64,000 nt of DNA, taken from positions 248,001 to 312,000 of the forward strand of contig DASVPR010000035.1 in NCBI GenBank assembly GCA_036389485.1, read 5' to 3'. The translations under genes and the position numbers were made by a program. The notes beneath the pieces are model-generated. The model did no database searches. It was given only the letters and a program-made list of their open reading frames with translations, and was not told where the DNA came from. Each line of letters opens with the position of its first letter. Positions within the stretch are counted from its first letter, which is position 1. This document shows positions 1-8,604 of the stretch, one piece after another. Origin of the DNA: CADCVT01 sp036389485. Lineage in GTDB: Bacteria > Actinomycetota > Thermoleophilia > Solirubrobacterales > Solirubrobacteraceae.

Positions 1-1
1 C

Positions 2-784
2 TTCGTCGCCCTGGCGTGCGATCTCGCGGGCGACGAGAAGAGCGCGCGGATCGCGCGGCGGGTGTCGCTCGCCGCCGTGACGCCGTCGCCCGTCCTGCTG
101 ATCATGGACCTGGGGCGGCCGGCGCGCTTCTTGAACATGCTGCGGATCTTCAAGCCGCGCTCGCCGATGTCGATGGGCGCGTGGTGCCTCGTCGGGTTCT
201 CGACGCTCCAGGCCGCGGCGGTCGGGCTCGACCTGCTCGGCCGCCGGCGCGGCGCGCGCGCGGTGAACGGCGCCAATGCGGTGCTCGGCGGCTACCTCGG
301 GTCGTACACGGGCGTCCTGCTCGCGGCGACCGCCGTCCCGCTGTGGACGCGCTCGAGGCTGTTCCTCGGGCCGATCTTCGTGTCCACCGCGACGGCGACC
401 GGGGCCGCGGCGTCGCGGCTCGCGCTCGTCGCGGCGGGGCTGCCGGAGGGCCACCCGATCCGGACCGCGCTCGGGCGCGTCGAGACCGGAGCGATGACGG
501 CCGAGCTGCTGCTGAGCGAGGTCAACGAGCGGCGCCTCGGCGACGTGGGCGCCGCGCTCGAGCACGGGACGCCGGGCCGCCAGTTCCGCGCGGCGAAGTG
601 GCTCGTCCGCGCCGGGCTCTCGCTGCGCCTCGTCCGCGCTCGCACGGGCCGCCCGGCGCACGACGTCGCGAGCCTCATGTACCTCCTCGCCGGCCTGCTC
701 TTCCGCTACGCGTGGGTCGGGGCGGGCCGCCACTCGGCCCACGACGACGAGGCCGTCGCGACGACGGCGCGGGCGACGGGGTGA
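2..784 (+). CDS. NrfD/PsrC-like membrane subunit (5' partial)
   Basis: The frame is open from the left edge, so the N-terminus is missing. The visible part has several hydrophobic segments and the DLGRPxRF...SPMSxGAW pattern (DLGRPARF, SPMSMGAW) typical of the NrfD/PsrC polysulfide-reductase membrane family. Members carry quinones or quinols to a partner iron-sulfur protein in the cytoplasmic membrane. The partner genes would lie upstream, outside the window. The C-terminal part (GRQFRAAKW, FRYAWVGAGRHSA) is also family-like. It ends in TGA. Family assignment is firm; the substrate system cannot be told. Confidence 0.8.
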   Translation, partial: FVALACDLAGDEKSARIARRVSLAAVTPSPVLLIMDLGRPARFLNMLRIFKPRSPMSMGAWCLVGFSTLQAAAVGLDLLGRRRGARAVNGANAVLGGYLGSYTGVLLAATAVPLWTRSRLFLGPIFVSTATATGAAASRLALVAAGLPEGHPIRTALGRVETGAMTAELLLSEVNERRLGDVGAALEHGTPGRQFRAAKWLVRAGLSLRLVRARTGRPAHDVASLMYLLAGLLFRYAWVGAGRHSAHDDEAVATTARATG

Positions 785-879
785 GCCCCGTCCGCCTCTG
801 GTCCGAGTCGATCCGGCGCCTCAGTCGGTTGGTCGAGCGGCTGGTGCGCCGGTAGCGGCGCGAATGAAACGCGGAGCGC

Positions 880-3800
880 ATGGTCAGCTGCGCGATGAGA
901 AGATCCTGCGCGATGACAGCACTAAGTCTGGACGTTGAGGGACCAATCTCGCCCACCCGTTGGCGCTGGATCCTCAAGGAAGAGGGCGGGAGGCCACTCG
1001 CCGACCATCAAGTCGAGCTAGATCGTGCTGCGCCCGAGTTTCCAGGCTTTGTTGACCTCTACGGGCTCATCCGACGCCTTGCCGATCCGGCTCGCCCGGA
1101 CGAAAGCGAGGCGGAGCTGGTGGCGAAGGTTGGCGAGTGGATGACGCAACAGGTGATCGGCGAGCGAGTAGCGAACGAGATCTCCGCGCGTGCGCCTGTC
1201 ACCGTCGTGGTCACCGTCCCGAGCGAAGCGGACTTCTTGATGCATCGGCCGCTTGAGCTCGCGCAGGTGAACGGCACTTCTTTGGTGTCGGGCGGTGTCT
1301 CGTTGGTGTTCGCCGCGAGCGGCCCCGCATCGGGGATGAAGACGCGGGTCGAAAAGCGGCTCCGAGTGTTGGCCGCGTTCAGCCTGCCGCGCGAGTCATC
1401 CGTGCTCGCTCTGAGAAGCGAGCGGTATCACCTCGCACGACTCGTCCGGCAGCTCAGAGCCCGGTCCGGCCGGGCGATCGACTTTCGCGTCCTTCAGTAC
1501 GGTGTCACGAGGCAGCGCCTCGCCGCGGCTATGCAGGAAGGCGAAGGCTGGGACGTCATCCACATGTCGGGGCACGGGCTGGCCGACGGGTTTCTCCTCG
1601 AGAAAGCTGACGGCAGCTCAGACCTCATTGAAACCACGGAACTGGCTGAGGTCTTCGAGCCGGCCAGGCAGCGGGTCAAGCTTGTCGTCCTTTCGTCTTG
1701 CCAATCCGGCGCCGCGACCGCCGCGCAGACGCTTCAGTGGCTCAGACTTCCGGGCGCGGCTGAGCCGTTCGAGGCCGAGGCGGGTCTCGATCGCGGGAAA
1801 CGCGTTGAGGGGGTCCCTGCGTTGGCGCGCGCGCTGGTCGATCGTCTCGACACCGCTGTCCTCGCGATGCGCTTTCCGGTGCGCGACGACTTTGCCACGA
1901 GGTTCTCGGACGGGCTCTACGAGATGCTGTTCGCCCGCGGCCAGACGCTCTCAGCGGCTGCGCGATACGCGCTCGGCCGCGCGCGAGACGCGGTTGGTCT
2001 GCTGCCCGCGTCCCTCTCCACGGGAACACCCGCCTTGTTCGGGAACCGAGCGGCGGAACTTGTCTTGGAGCCACCGGCTCTAGCAGCTGCGCGTCTTGAC
2101 GTTCGGGCGAGCCGCATGGACCACTTCAAGCCGGAGCCTCCGCGGTTCGTCGGCCGAGCCGAGGCGATGGCGCGGGCTACGGCGGCGCTGGCTCCGGAGA
2201 GCACTAGCTCGGGCGTCCTGTTCCATGGGATGGCCGGGGCCGGCAAGACGACTTGCGCCTTGGAGCTGTCGTACGGCCACGCTGAGGTGTTTGCGGGCGG
2301 GATGGCGTTCTGGACGGCGCCAGAGGGCCGGGACGAGGCGATCGGGGCCATCGACCGTCTGGCGCAAAGTCTCGAGATCCAGTTGGGACCGGAACTGGGC
2401 CTGGTCGACGCAGTCGCAAGTCTCGAGACGCTTCGTGCGTACGGACCGCGCCTCAAGAAGCTCCTCGAGAGCAATGGCGTGCTCATCGTGCTCGACAACC
2501 TCGAGAGCCTGCTGACTGACGAGCGGCGCTGGCGTGACCCGAGGTGGTACGAGCTCGTCCCGGCGCTCACAGCGCACGGCGGATTCTCGCGCGTCATATT
2601 GACGTCCCGCGTGGTCCCTGCGGGGCTGGAATCGGCCAGCCTCCTGGTGCTGCCGGTTCATTCGCTCTCACTCGCCGAATCAGCTGTCCTGGCACGAGAA
2701 CTACCGCATCTCGGCGCACTGCTGCATGCTTCCGCCCAGGGTCGGGGCGAGAGCTCGGCGTCGTGCATCGAGGCCGACCGGGCGCTCTTACTCGACGTGC
2801 TGACGGTTGTTCAGGGCCACCCGAAGCTCCTTGAGCTTGCAGACGCTCAGGCCAGGGACCTTCCGACGCTCCGGGCACGGCTTGTGAGCGCCAAGCGAGA
2901 GGCGGCAGCGGAGGGTCGGTTACTTGAGTCCTTCATCACGACGGGGGAGACGACACTCGACGATCGCGACTTCTGGGCGACAATCGAGTCTTGGACCAGG
3001 GCGGCGCTCGCCGAGCTGTCGGAAGACGGCCGGCTCCTGCTCGAGATTCTCTGTTGCGTTGAGGGGGGAGACCGCAACTCGACGATGCTGCGGGTGAACT
3101 GGGCCGACGTCTGGCGCCGGGTCGGACGAACCCGGGAGCCCGCTGACGTCGGCGCCGCCTTGGGCGAGCTCGACCAGGCGGCGCTTGTAGAGAGGCACAT
3201 CGTGAAGCAAGGGCGAGAGGGGGTCGAGGCGTTTGTCATCCACCCGGCGGTCGTCGAGACAGTCAGAGCTGTCGCGCCCTCTGACCTGCAGCCTGCTGTA
3301 GACGTCGAGCTGGCCGCGTACTGGTATTCGGTAGCACGCGCGGCCATCAAGTCTTCGGCTGTGTCTATCGTCGCGCGCGCCGGCCTTGCTGCGGCGCCCT
3401 ACCTGATTCGCATGCAGAACGCGCGTGAGCTCGTCGCGCTCTTGGAACGGTCCCTCAACTGGAGCAGTGGCCCGCTCGTTGCGCGACAGATCGTGTCAGT
3501 GCTGCGGCCCATCTCCGGGCAAGAATGGGCGGCCGAGGGCGTCCGTTTTCTGCTCGCGAGAGCCCTAGCGCGGTTCGAGCCGGACGAAGCTGAGGCGATG
3601 CTACGTGCGACGCTTTCCGATGCCCGAGATGGAGACGAGCCACGACACCTCATCGCTGCGCTCGCAGGGCTGGAGTCCTGCTTGGTCGGCAGGGGTTCGC
3701 TCGTGGAGGCTTTAGAGCTCAACGCGGAGAAGAAACAGACCGCGAGTCGGGCAGGCTTCGGGCCGTGGACGATGGCGGCGATCGAGGCGGATCGCCTCCG

Positions 3801-4878
3801 CATACTGCTTGTCCAGGGGCGTTCGCGGGTGGTGCTCGATGAGGTGCGAGGACTTCTTCCCAAACTTCCGAGCGTCGACGAGGATCCGTCGGGGGAGGAG
3901 ACGGTCGAGCCGTGGAACGTGTCGCTCACGCTCCTCTCCCTCGGTCATGCCGCTGCCTCTTCTCTCCAGGAATGGACTGTCGCCCTGGAGTTCGGCGCCG
4001 CGAGTCAGCGGATCCAGCATCAGCGCGGCGCGAGCGCGCATTCTCTTGCCGAGACTAAGTTCAACGACCATGCTCCGCTGATCGCGCTGGGCCGCCTCGA
4101 CGAAGCTGAGCGCATCCTCGACGAGTGCCAGTCAGCTTTCGAGCAGGCAGAAGACCTCAGCCGTTTGGGTGCCGTGTTCGGGGCGCGTGCGCGGCTCGAG
4201 TCCGAACGAGGCCATGTCGAAGCGGCCCGAGACCTCGAGCGCGTGTCTCTGCGCTACGCGTACCAGCATGGCAATGTCGAGGAGATCGTGGACAGCCATC
4301 AGAATCTGGGGGCGTACGAGGTCGAGGCGGGCAGAGGCGCGGTTGGGGTGCTTCACGAGATCGCCGGTGTGATGGTGGAGTTGCTGGCAGGAATCCGCGG
4401 GAAGGTGGGCGTTCGCAACCTGGCAATCACGATCGGCAGGGACGATGTGCGGCCCTACATCCCTCAGTCGGCTGCAGAGCTGGCGGAGCGTCTCGGTGAG
4501 GAACCAGGGATTCGGTTCGCCGAGCTCGTGGAAAGCATGGCTCCGCAGCCTGAAGACCGCGAGGCGTTCTTCCGCGCCGCGCTGGATGCGGCGCATCAGT
4601 CCGGCGACCCAACCGCGCGCGCCGTTCGGATGTGGCGTCCGATCATCTTGCAGATCGTCGGAAGCGTCGGTCGCGGAGCTCCTTCAGATGAGCTTGAAGC
4701 TCGCCTGCTCGACCTCGCGGGCCACGACGACTGGGCGCCGCTGACTGCGGCGATTCGAAGAGTAGTTTCGGGCGAGCTCGACAGCGACGACCTGCGGGCC
4801 GGGCTTGATCAGATCGACAACGCGATTCTCGATGACATTTTCGCGCGTCTGCAAGACCCTGCGAGGGGTGACTCGTGA
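880..4878 (+). CDS. CHAT protease - STAND/NB-ARC ATPase - TPR protein
   Basis: 1332 aa, ATG preceded by GGAG; an in-frame ATG at 913 is an alternative. Residues about 190-400 form a caspase-like CHAT domain with the HxSGHG motif (His232) and LSSCQSG (Cys274), the expected catalytic pair. Residues about 420-640 are a STAND-type NTPase: Walker A GMAGAGKTT (Lys456), Walker B VLIVLDN (Asp539), then the sensor-like ILTSR. Residues about 850-1150 are helical and TPR-like. In the family, the repeats sense a trigger, the ATPase oligomerises and the CHAT protease cleaves targets; such proteins occur in conflict and programmed-death systems. No partner gene is adjacent. Third codon positions are visibly less GC-rich than in neighbours, suggesting transfer. 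The function as defence is inference. Confidence 0.85.
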   Translation: MVSCAMRRSCAMTALSLDVEGPISPTRWRWILKEEGGRPLADHQVELDRAAPEFPGFVDLYGLIRRLADPARPDESEAELVAKVGEWMTQQVIGERVANEISARAPVTVVVTVPSEADFLMHRPLELAQVNGTSLVSGGVSLVFAASGPASGMKTRVEKRLRVLAAFSLPRESSVLALRSERYHLARLVRQLRARSGRAIDFRVLQYGVTRQRLAAAMQEGEGWDVIHMSGHGLADGFLLEKADGSSDLIETTELAEVFEPARQRVKLVVLSSCQSGAATAAQTLQWLRLPGAAEPFEAEAGLDRGKRVEGVPALARALVDRLDTAVLAMRFPVRDDFATRFSDGLYEMLFARGQTLSAAARYALGRARDAVGLLPASLSTGTPALFGNRAAELVLEPPALAAARLDVRASRMDHFKPEPPRFVGRAEAMARATAALAPESTSSGVLFHGMAGAGKTTCALELSYGHAEVFAGGMAFWTAPEGRDEAIGAIDRLAQSLEIQLGPELGLVDAVASLETLRAYGPRLKKLLESNGVLIVLDNLESLLTDERRWRDPRWYELVPALTAHGGFSRVILTSRVVPAGLESASLLVLPVHSLSLAESAVLARELPHLGALLHASAQGRGESSASCIEADRALLLDVLTVVQGHPKLLELADAQARDLPTLRARLVSAKREAAAEGRLLESFITTGETTLDDRDFWATIESWTRAALAELSEDGRLLLEILCCVEGGDRNSTMLRVNWADVWRRVGRTREPADVGAALGELDQAALVERHIVKQGREGVEAFVIHPAVVETVRAVAPSDLQPAVDVELAAYWYSVARAAIKSSAVSIVARAGLAAAPYLIRMQNARELVALLERSLNWSSGPLVARQIVSVLRPISGQEWAAEGVRFLLARALARFEPDEAEAMLRATLSDARDGDEPRHLIAALAGLESCLVGRGSLVEALELNAEKKQTASRAGFGPWTMAAIEADRLRILLVQGRSRVVLDEVRGLLPKLPSVDEDPSGEETVEPWNVSLTLLSLGHAAASSLQEWTVALEFGAASQRIQHQRGASAHSLAETKFNDHAPLIALGRLDEAERILDECQSAFEQAEDLSRLGAVFGARARLESERGHVEAARDLERVSLRYAYQHGNVEEIVDSHQNLGAYEVEAGRGAVGVLHEIAGVMVELLAGIRGKVGVRNLAITIGRDDVRPYIPQSAAELAERLGEEPGIRFAELVESMAPQPEDREAFFRAALDAAHQSGDPTARAVRMWRPIILQIVGSVGRGAPSDELEARLLDLAGHDDWAPLTAAIRRVVSGELDSDDLRAGLDQIDNAILDDIFARLQDPARGDS

Positions 4879-5262
4879 TCGCGGGCACCGCTCTCCCCAT
4901 ATGCACGGATCCCGCGTCCCTACCTACGGCGGTCCGGCGCCTTGTTGGCGGCGCGGTCGATCGACCCACCGCCATCGGGCGAGGCCGTCGCCGTCTCGAG
5001 CCGCCCGCTCTCGCTCTGCGTCGTCGGCTCGTCGCCGGGCTTCGGCTCGTCCTCGTCCTTCGCGTAGAGGCACCAGCGCGCCGAAATGCGATGTAGCCGC
5101 CGGCACGGAAACCGGCGCCGAGCGCCTTGTCCCACGAGACTTCGCCTTCTGCCGGCGCTTCGTCGTACCGGCGGCGGTGATGGCCTGCGCGTCCTTAAAC
5201 GACATGCGGACCTGCCGGTACCCGTTGGGTAGACTTCCAGCGCGCCCGCAGTGCCCGCCGGA

Positions 5263-5313
5263 CGCCTCGCTATGTTCGTGAGGCGCTCAGGCACCGCCGT
5301 CGACCGCCTGAGC
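5263..5313. terminator. Two adjacent hairpins, possible terminator
   Basis: CGCCTC (5263-5268) pairs with GAGGCG (5280-5285), and GCTCAGGC (5285-5292) pairs perfectly with GCCTGAGC (5306-5313). No T-run follows. They lie about 390 nt after the CHAT gene stop, so the assignment to that transcript is tentative. Confidence 0.3.
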
Positions 5314-5526
5314 ACCCGGCGCAGGGTCGCGCCGTCTTCCACGCGCGCCGCTAGGCGGGGCGCGTCCGCTTGCGCGTTCCTGTACGCTGTCTGACAGCAC
5401 CAGCGCGAGTGTCCCCCGCGCGCGTGCGCCTCCGCCGGTCTGTTACGGCGTGTTAGTCCCCCGAAACCAACCTCTTCCAGAGGCGTTCTCCTGGGGACGA
5501 CAGACCCCGGATGTGGCGCGTATCAC

Positions 5527-5555
5527 GTTGCGCGCGCAACGAAATCATGTAGAAT
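5527..5555 (+). promoter_or_regulatory. Promoter of sigma-factor gene with 14-bp palindrome
   Basis: A perfect palindrome GTTGCGCGCGCAAC (5527-5540) overlaps a weak -35-like TTGCGC. It is followed after 16 bp by TAGAAT (5550-5555), five of six matches to the -10 consensus. The palindrome could be an operator. The start codon follows 26 nt later. Confidence 0.45.
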
Positions 5556-5581
5556 TCCGACTGTAGAAATCGGATTAGAGC

Positions 5582-6490
5582 TTGAAGACGCTAGAGAAGA
5601 GCAGAAAGAAAGGGATTCCGACGACGACCGACGTCCTCGATTTCCGGCCCACCGAGGCCATCGACACCACCGTCGACCCGCTCCACCAGCTTCTGCAGGA
5701 GTCGCGGCGCTGGCCGCTGCTCACCCCTGCCGAGGAGGTCGAGCTGTCGCAGCGCATCGAGCGCGGCGACCTCGCGGCCAAGGAGCGCATGATCAACTCG
5801 AACCTCCGTCTCGTCGTCTCCGTCGCGCGGAAGTACCAGGGGCAGGGCCTGCCGCTGGGCGACCTCGTGCAGGAGGGGATGCTAGGGCTCATCCGCGCCG
5901 TCGAGAAGTTCGACTGGCGCAAGGGCTTCCGCTTCTCGACGTACGGGACCCTGTGGATCCGTCAGGCGATCCAGCGCGGGCTGGAGAACACCTCGCGCAC
6001 CATCCGCCTGCCCGTCCACATGTCGCAGCGCGCGCGCAAGGTGGCCCGCATCGAGCGCGAGCTCGCGCTGAAGCTCGGGCACGAGCCCAGCGATGCGGAG
6101 ATCGCCGACGCGGCCGAGCTGACCGTCGAGGAGGTCGAGGAGATCCGTCAGGCCGACCAGGCACCCGCCTCGCTCGACAAGGGCGTGGGCGACGACGGCG
6201 AGACCGCCTTCGGCGACCTGCTCGCGGCCGACCAGCTCTCCCCCGAGGAGGAGGTCGCCGACGCCTGGCAGTCCGAGGTCCTGCAGAACGCCATCGGCGG
6301 GCTGCCCGAGCAGGAGCGCCGCGTCATCGAGCTGCGCTTCGGCCGCAACCCCGAGGGCAAGCAGCACACGCTCGGCCAGGCCGGCAAGGTCCTCGGCGTG
6401 AGCGCCGAGCGGACCCGCCAGATCGAGGAGCGCGCGCTGCGCCGCCTCTCGACCGCCGGCGAGCTTGCCGCACTGCGCGACGTGGCCTAG
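5582..6490 (+). CDS. RNA polymerase sigma-70 family factor (short, RpoD-like)
   Basis: 302 aa from a TTG start. Region 1.2 is around residues 30-60, followed by a complete region 2 (NSNLRLVVSVARKY, DLVQEGMLGLIRAVEKFDW, GFRFSTYGTLWIRQAI), region 3 (about 150-215) and region 4 with the HTH (VSAERTRQIEERALRRL). It lacks region 1.1 and the long non-conserved insert of full-length primary sigma factors, so it is a short group 1/2 type. It binds core RNA polymerase and directs promoter recognition. It stands alone, with its own promoter and a strong hairpin after the stop. Whether it is the housekeeping factor cannot be decided here. Confidence 0.9.
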   Translation: MKTLEKSRKKGIPTTTDVLDFRPTEAIDTTVDPLHQLLQESRRWPLLTPAEEVELSQRIERGDLAAKERMINSNLRLVVSVARKYQGQGLPLGDLVQEGMLGLIRAVEKFDWRKGFRFSTYGTLWIRQAIQRGLENTSRTIRLPVHMSQRARKVARIERELALKLGHEPSDAEIADAAELTVEEVEEIRQADQAPASLDKGVGDDGETAFGDLLAADQLSPEEEVADAWQSEVLQNAIGGLPEQERRVIELRFGRNPEGKQHTLGQAGKVLGVSAERTRQIEERALRRLSTAGELAALRDVA

Positions 6491-6512
6491 CCGCGACGCA
6501 TTCTCGCCGCGC

Positions 6513-6574
6513 CTGGCGGCACCCCCGGAGGAGGCCCGTGCGGAGCACTGTGCCTCCTCCGGCGGCACCGCCAG
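6513..6574. terminator. Long hairpin between convergent genes
   Basis: Outer arms CTGGCGG (6513-6519) / CCGCCAG (6568-6574) and inner arms CCGGAGGAGGC (6525-6535) / GCCTCCTCCGG (6552-6562), both perfect. The element sits between the sigma-factor stop and the HxlR stop, as expected of a bidirectional terminator, though without a clear T-run. Confidence 0.6.
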
Positions 6575-6598
6575 CCACGACGATCGATGCGTCGCGCG

Positions 6599-7069
6599 CT
6601 AGCCCACCGCTGGCAGTAGCGGCTCGCCGGTCTGCTCCGCGCTCGCGCCCGGCCCGGGGCGCACCCGCAGCTCGCGCGGCCCGATCTCCTCGCCGCAGTG
6701 CGAGCAGCGCAGCGACGGGTCGGCGTCGTGGCCGCACGTCGCGTGGACGAGGACGCGGGGCGGGCCGGCCGCGCCGGTGGCGTGCTTGTCACCCCACTGC
6801 AGCAGCGCGACGAGGACCGGGTTCACGTCGATCCCCTTCGGCGTCGGGAAGTACTCCGCGCCGCGGCGCTCGAGCAGCCCGTGGTCGACGAGCGTCTGCA
6901 GGCGGTCGCTGAGGATGTTCTTCGCCACGCCGGTGTTGCGCCGGATGTCCTCGAACCGCCGGCGGCCGAGGAGGACCTCGCGCATCACGAGCAGCGTCCA
7001 GCGTTCGCCGAGGAGCGCGAGGGCGCCGGCGATCGAGCAGTTCTGGCCTTCGAAGGGTCTGTGCGGCAT
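6599..7069 (-). CDS. HxlR-family transcriptional regulator
   Basis: 156 aa winged-helix protein. The chosen ATG (7067-7069) gives the family N-terminus MPHRPFEGQNCSI with Cys11 before the helix-turn-helix; an upstream start at 7120 would run through the operators. HxlR motifs are clear: LLGERWTLLVMREVLLGRRRFEDI, ILSDRLQTLVDHGLLERR. The C-terminal tail CGHD...CSHCG could bind metal. It is divergent from the MFS exporter at 7111, and two 17-bp inverted repeats lie between them. It probably represses both genes and releases on a drug, oxidant or electrophile signal. The inducer is unknown. Confidence 0.88.
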   Translation of the reverse strand: MPHRPFEGQNCSIAGALALLGERWTLLVMREVLLGRRRFEDIRRNTGVAKNILSDRLQTLVDHGLLERRGAEYFPTPKGIDVNPVLVALLQWGDKHATGAAGPPRVLVHATCGHDADPSLRCSHCGEEIGPRELRVRPGPGASAEQTGEPLLPAVG

Positions 7070-7073
7070 GTCT

Positions 7074-7118
7074 GGTTGCAAAATGCTACCGCATCTGTCA
7101 CGGTTGCAAAATGCAACC
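7074..7118. promoter_or_regulatory. Twin 17-bp operators for the HxlR regulator
   Basis: Site 1 GGTTGCAAAATGCTACC (7074-7090, one mismatch) and site 2 GGTTGCAAAATGCAACC (7102-7118, perfect 7-bp arms around AAA) are 28 bp apart. Site 2 overlaps the proposed MFS start codon at 7111. Symmetry and position between divergent genes support HxlR binding. Confidence 0.65.
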
Positions 7119-8604
7119 ACGGCAGCGCCAGATCCTCCTCACCGTCTCGGTCGCCGTCTTCATGGCGAGCCTCGACCTGTTCATCGTCAACATCGCGTTC
7201 CCCGAGATCGCGCGCGACTTCGGCGACGCGGACGTCGCCGAGCTCTCGTGGGTGCTCAACGCGTACGCGATCGTCTTCGCGGCGCTGCTCGTCGCGTTCG
7301 GGCGCGTCGCCGACCGCGTCGGGCGCAAGCGCGGGTTCATCGCCGGGCTCGGGGTGTTCCTGGTGGGCTCCGCTTTGAGCGGCCTCGCGCCGACGCTCGA
7401 GCTGCTCGTCGCCGCGCGGGTGCTGCAGGCGGCCGGCGCGGCCGTGCTCGTCCCGACGTCGCTCGCGCTGCTGCTGCCCGAGTTCGAGGGCGCCGAGCGC
7501 GCGAAGGCGATCGGGATCTGGGCGGCGGTCGGCGGCATCGCGGCGGCGGCCGGGCCGCCGATCGGCGGGCTGCTGGTGGAAGGCTCGTGGCGGCTCGTCT
7601 TCCTTGTCAACGTCCCGGTCGGGCTGGCCGCGATCGTCGCCGCCTCCCGCGTGCTGCGCGAGTCGCGCGACGAGCACGCCCGCTGGCCGGACTGGATCGG
7701 CGCCGGCGTGCTCACGGTCTCGGTCGGCGCGGTCGCGCTGGCGTTGGTCAAGGCGCCCGACTGGGGTTGGGCCGACCGCACGACCCTCGGGGCGTTCGCG
7801 GCCGGCGCGCTCGGCCTCGTCTGGTTCTGGGAGCGCAGCGGCCGCCACGACTCGCCGGTCGTCGACCGCGGGATGCTGCGCGTCCGCTCGTTCGCGCTCG
7901 CGAACGTCGCCGCGCTGCTGTTCTTCGTCTCGTTCGCCGCGATGCTCCTGACGGGCGTCCTGTTCATGACGGGCGTCTGGGGCGACTCGATCCTGCGCGC
8001 CGGCCTGCAGCTCTCTCCGGGCCCGGCGATGGCCGCGCTCTTCGCAGGGATCGCTGGCCGCGCCGCCGCCCGGACCGAGCAGCGGCATCTCGCGGGCGCG
8101 GGCGGGGCCATCTTCTCTGTCGGGACGCTCTGGTGGCTGTGGCAGCTCGACGCGGACGCGAGCTACGCCGCCGGGATGCTCCCCGGGATGATCGTGACCG
8201 GCATCGGCGTCGGGCTCGTGCTCCCGTCGCTCGCGGGCGCGGCCGCGTCGTCGCTGCCGCCGGCGCGGTTCGCGACCGGCTCCGCCGTGTTCTCGATGTC
8301 GCGCCAGCTCGGCAGCGTCCTCGGCGTCGCCGTGCTCGTCGCGATCCTCGGCGCGGACACGACGAACTTCGACGGCGCGTACGCCTTCGAGGCCGGCGTC
8401 GCGGCCCTCGCGGCGGTCGCGGCGTTCGCGATCGGGCCGCTCCGAGCGGCCGCGCCCGCGGCCCCCGCCGCGGCTTCGCCCACGGGGGCGGCTTCGCCCG
8501 CCGGAGCGGCTTCGCCAGCGGGAGCGACTTCGCCAGCGGGAGCGGCTTCGCCCGCCGGAGCGGCTTCGCCGAAGTTGGCGGCGACGGCGGAGGCGGCGTC
8601 GTGA
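7111..8604 (+). CDS. DHA2-type MFS exporter
   Basis: 497 aa with about 14 hydrophobic helices, as in the EmrB/QacA (DHA2) drug:H+ antiporters. Motif A-like GRVADRVGRKRGF lies between helices 2 and 3, and the family signature GPPIGGLLV is present. The ATG at 7111 is the first usable start but lies inside an operator, so the true start could be slightly downstream. The last ~55 residues are an Ala/Pro/Ser/Gly tail made by an 18-bp tandem repeat. It is divergent from the HxlR gene and presumably derepressed by its substrate or a related stress. Substrate unknown. Its stop overlaps the start of the thioesterase remnant. Confidence 0.88.
   Translation: MQPRQRQILLTVSVAVFMASLDLFIVNIAFPEIARDFGDADVAELSWVLNAYAIVFAALLVAFGRVADRVGRKRGFIAGLGVFLVGSALSGLAPTLELLVAARVLQAAGAAVLVPTSLALLLPEFEGAERAKAIGIWAAVGGIAAAAGPPIGGLLVEGSWRLVFLVNVPVGLAAIVAASRVLRESRDEHARWPDWIGAGVLTVSVGAVALALVKAPDWGWADRTTLGAFAAGALGLVWFWERSGRHDSPVVDRGMLRVRSFALANVAALLFFVSFAAMLLTGVLFMTGVWGDSILRAGLQLSPGPAMAALFAGIAGRAAARTEQRHLAGAGGAIFSVGTLWWLWQLDADASYAAGMLPGMIVTGIGVGLVLPSLAGAAASSLPPARFATGSAVFSMSRQLGSVLGVAVLVAILGADTTNFDGAYAFEAGVAALAAVAAFAIGPLRAAAPAAPAAASPTGAASPAGAASPAGATSPAGAASPAGAASPKLAATAEAAS
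8473..8580 (+). repeat. 18-bp tandem repeat in exporter tail
   Basis: Six units beginning near 8473, 8491, 8509, 8527, 8545 and 8563, core GCTTCGCC(C/A)GC(C/G)GGAGCG. They encode SP(A/T)GA(A/T) hexapeptides in the cytoplasmic tail of the exporter. The copies differ by a few bases, so the array may vary in length between strains. Confidence 0.8.

Larger units (their letters stand above)
4879..5581. other. Gene-poor gap, possible decayed gene and hairpins
   Basis: About 700 bp without a convincing gene. On the - strand, two different frames between about 5342 and 4920 have protein-like stretches (one beginning MSFKDAQAITAAG near 5205, another ending in an acidic tail near 5060). They do not join into one frame, so a decayed gene is possible but unproven. 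Two hairpins lie at 5263-5285 (CGCCTC/GAGGCG) and 5285-5313 (GCTCAGGC/GCCTGAGC). The right end carries the sigma-factor promoter. No tRNA was seen. Confidence 0.4.

Noticed and set aside
880..912. Starting the CHAT gene at ATG 913
   Set aside because: The 880 ATG has GGAG at proper spacing; 913 remains possible but has less support.
4920..5342. A real minus-strand gene in the gap
   Set aside because: No single frame has a coherent protein, a Shine-Dalgarno sequence or recognised motif; kept only as possible remnant.
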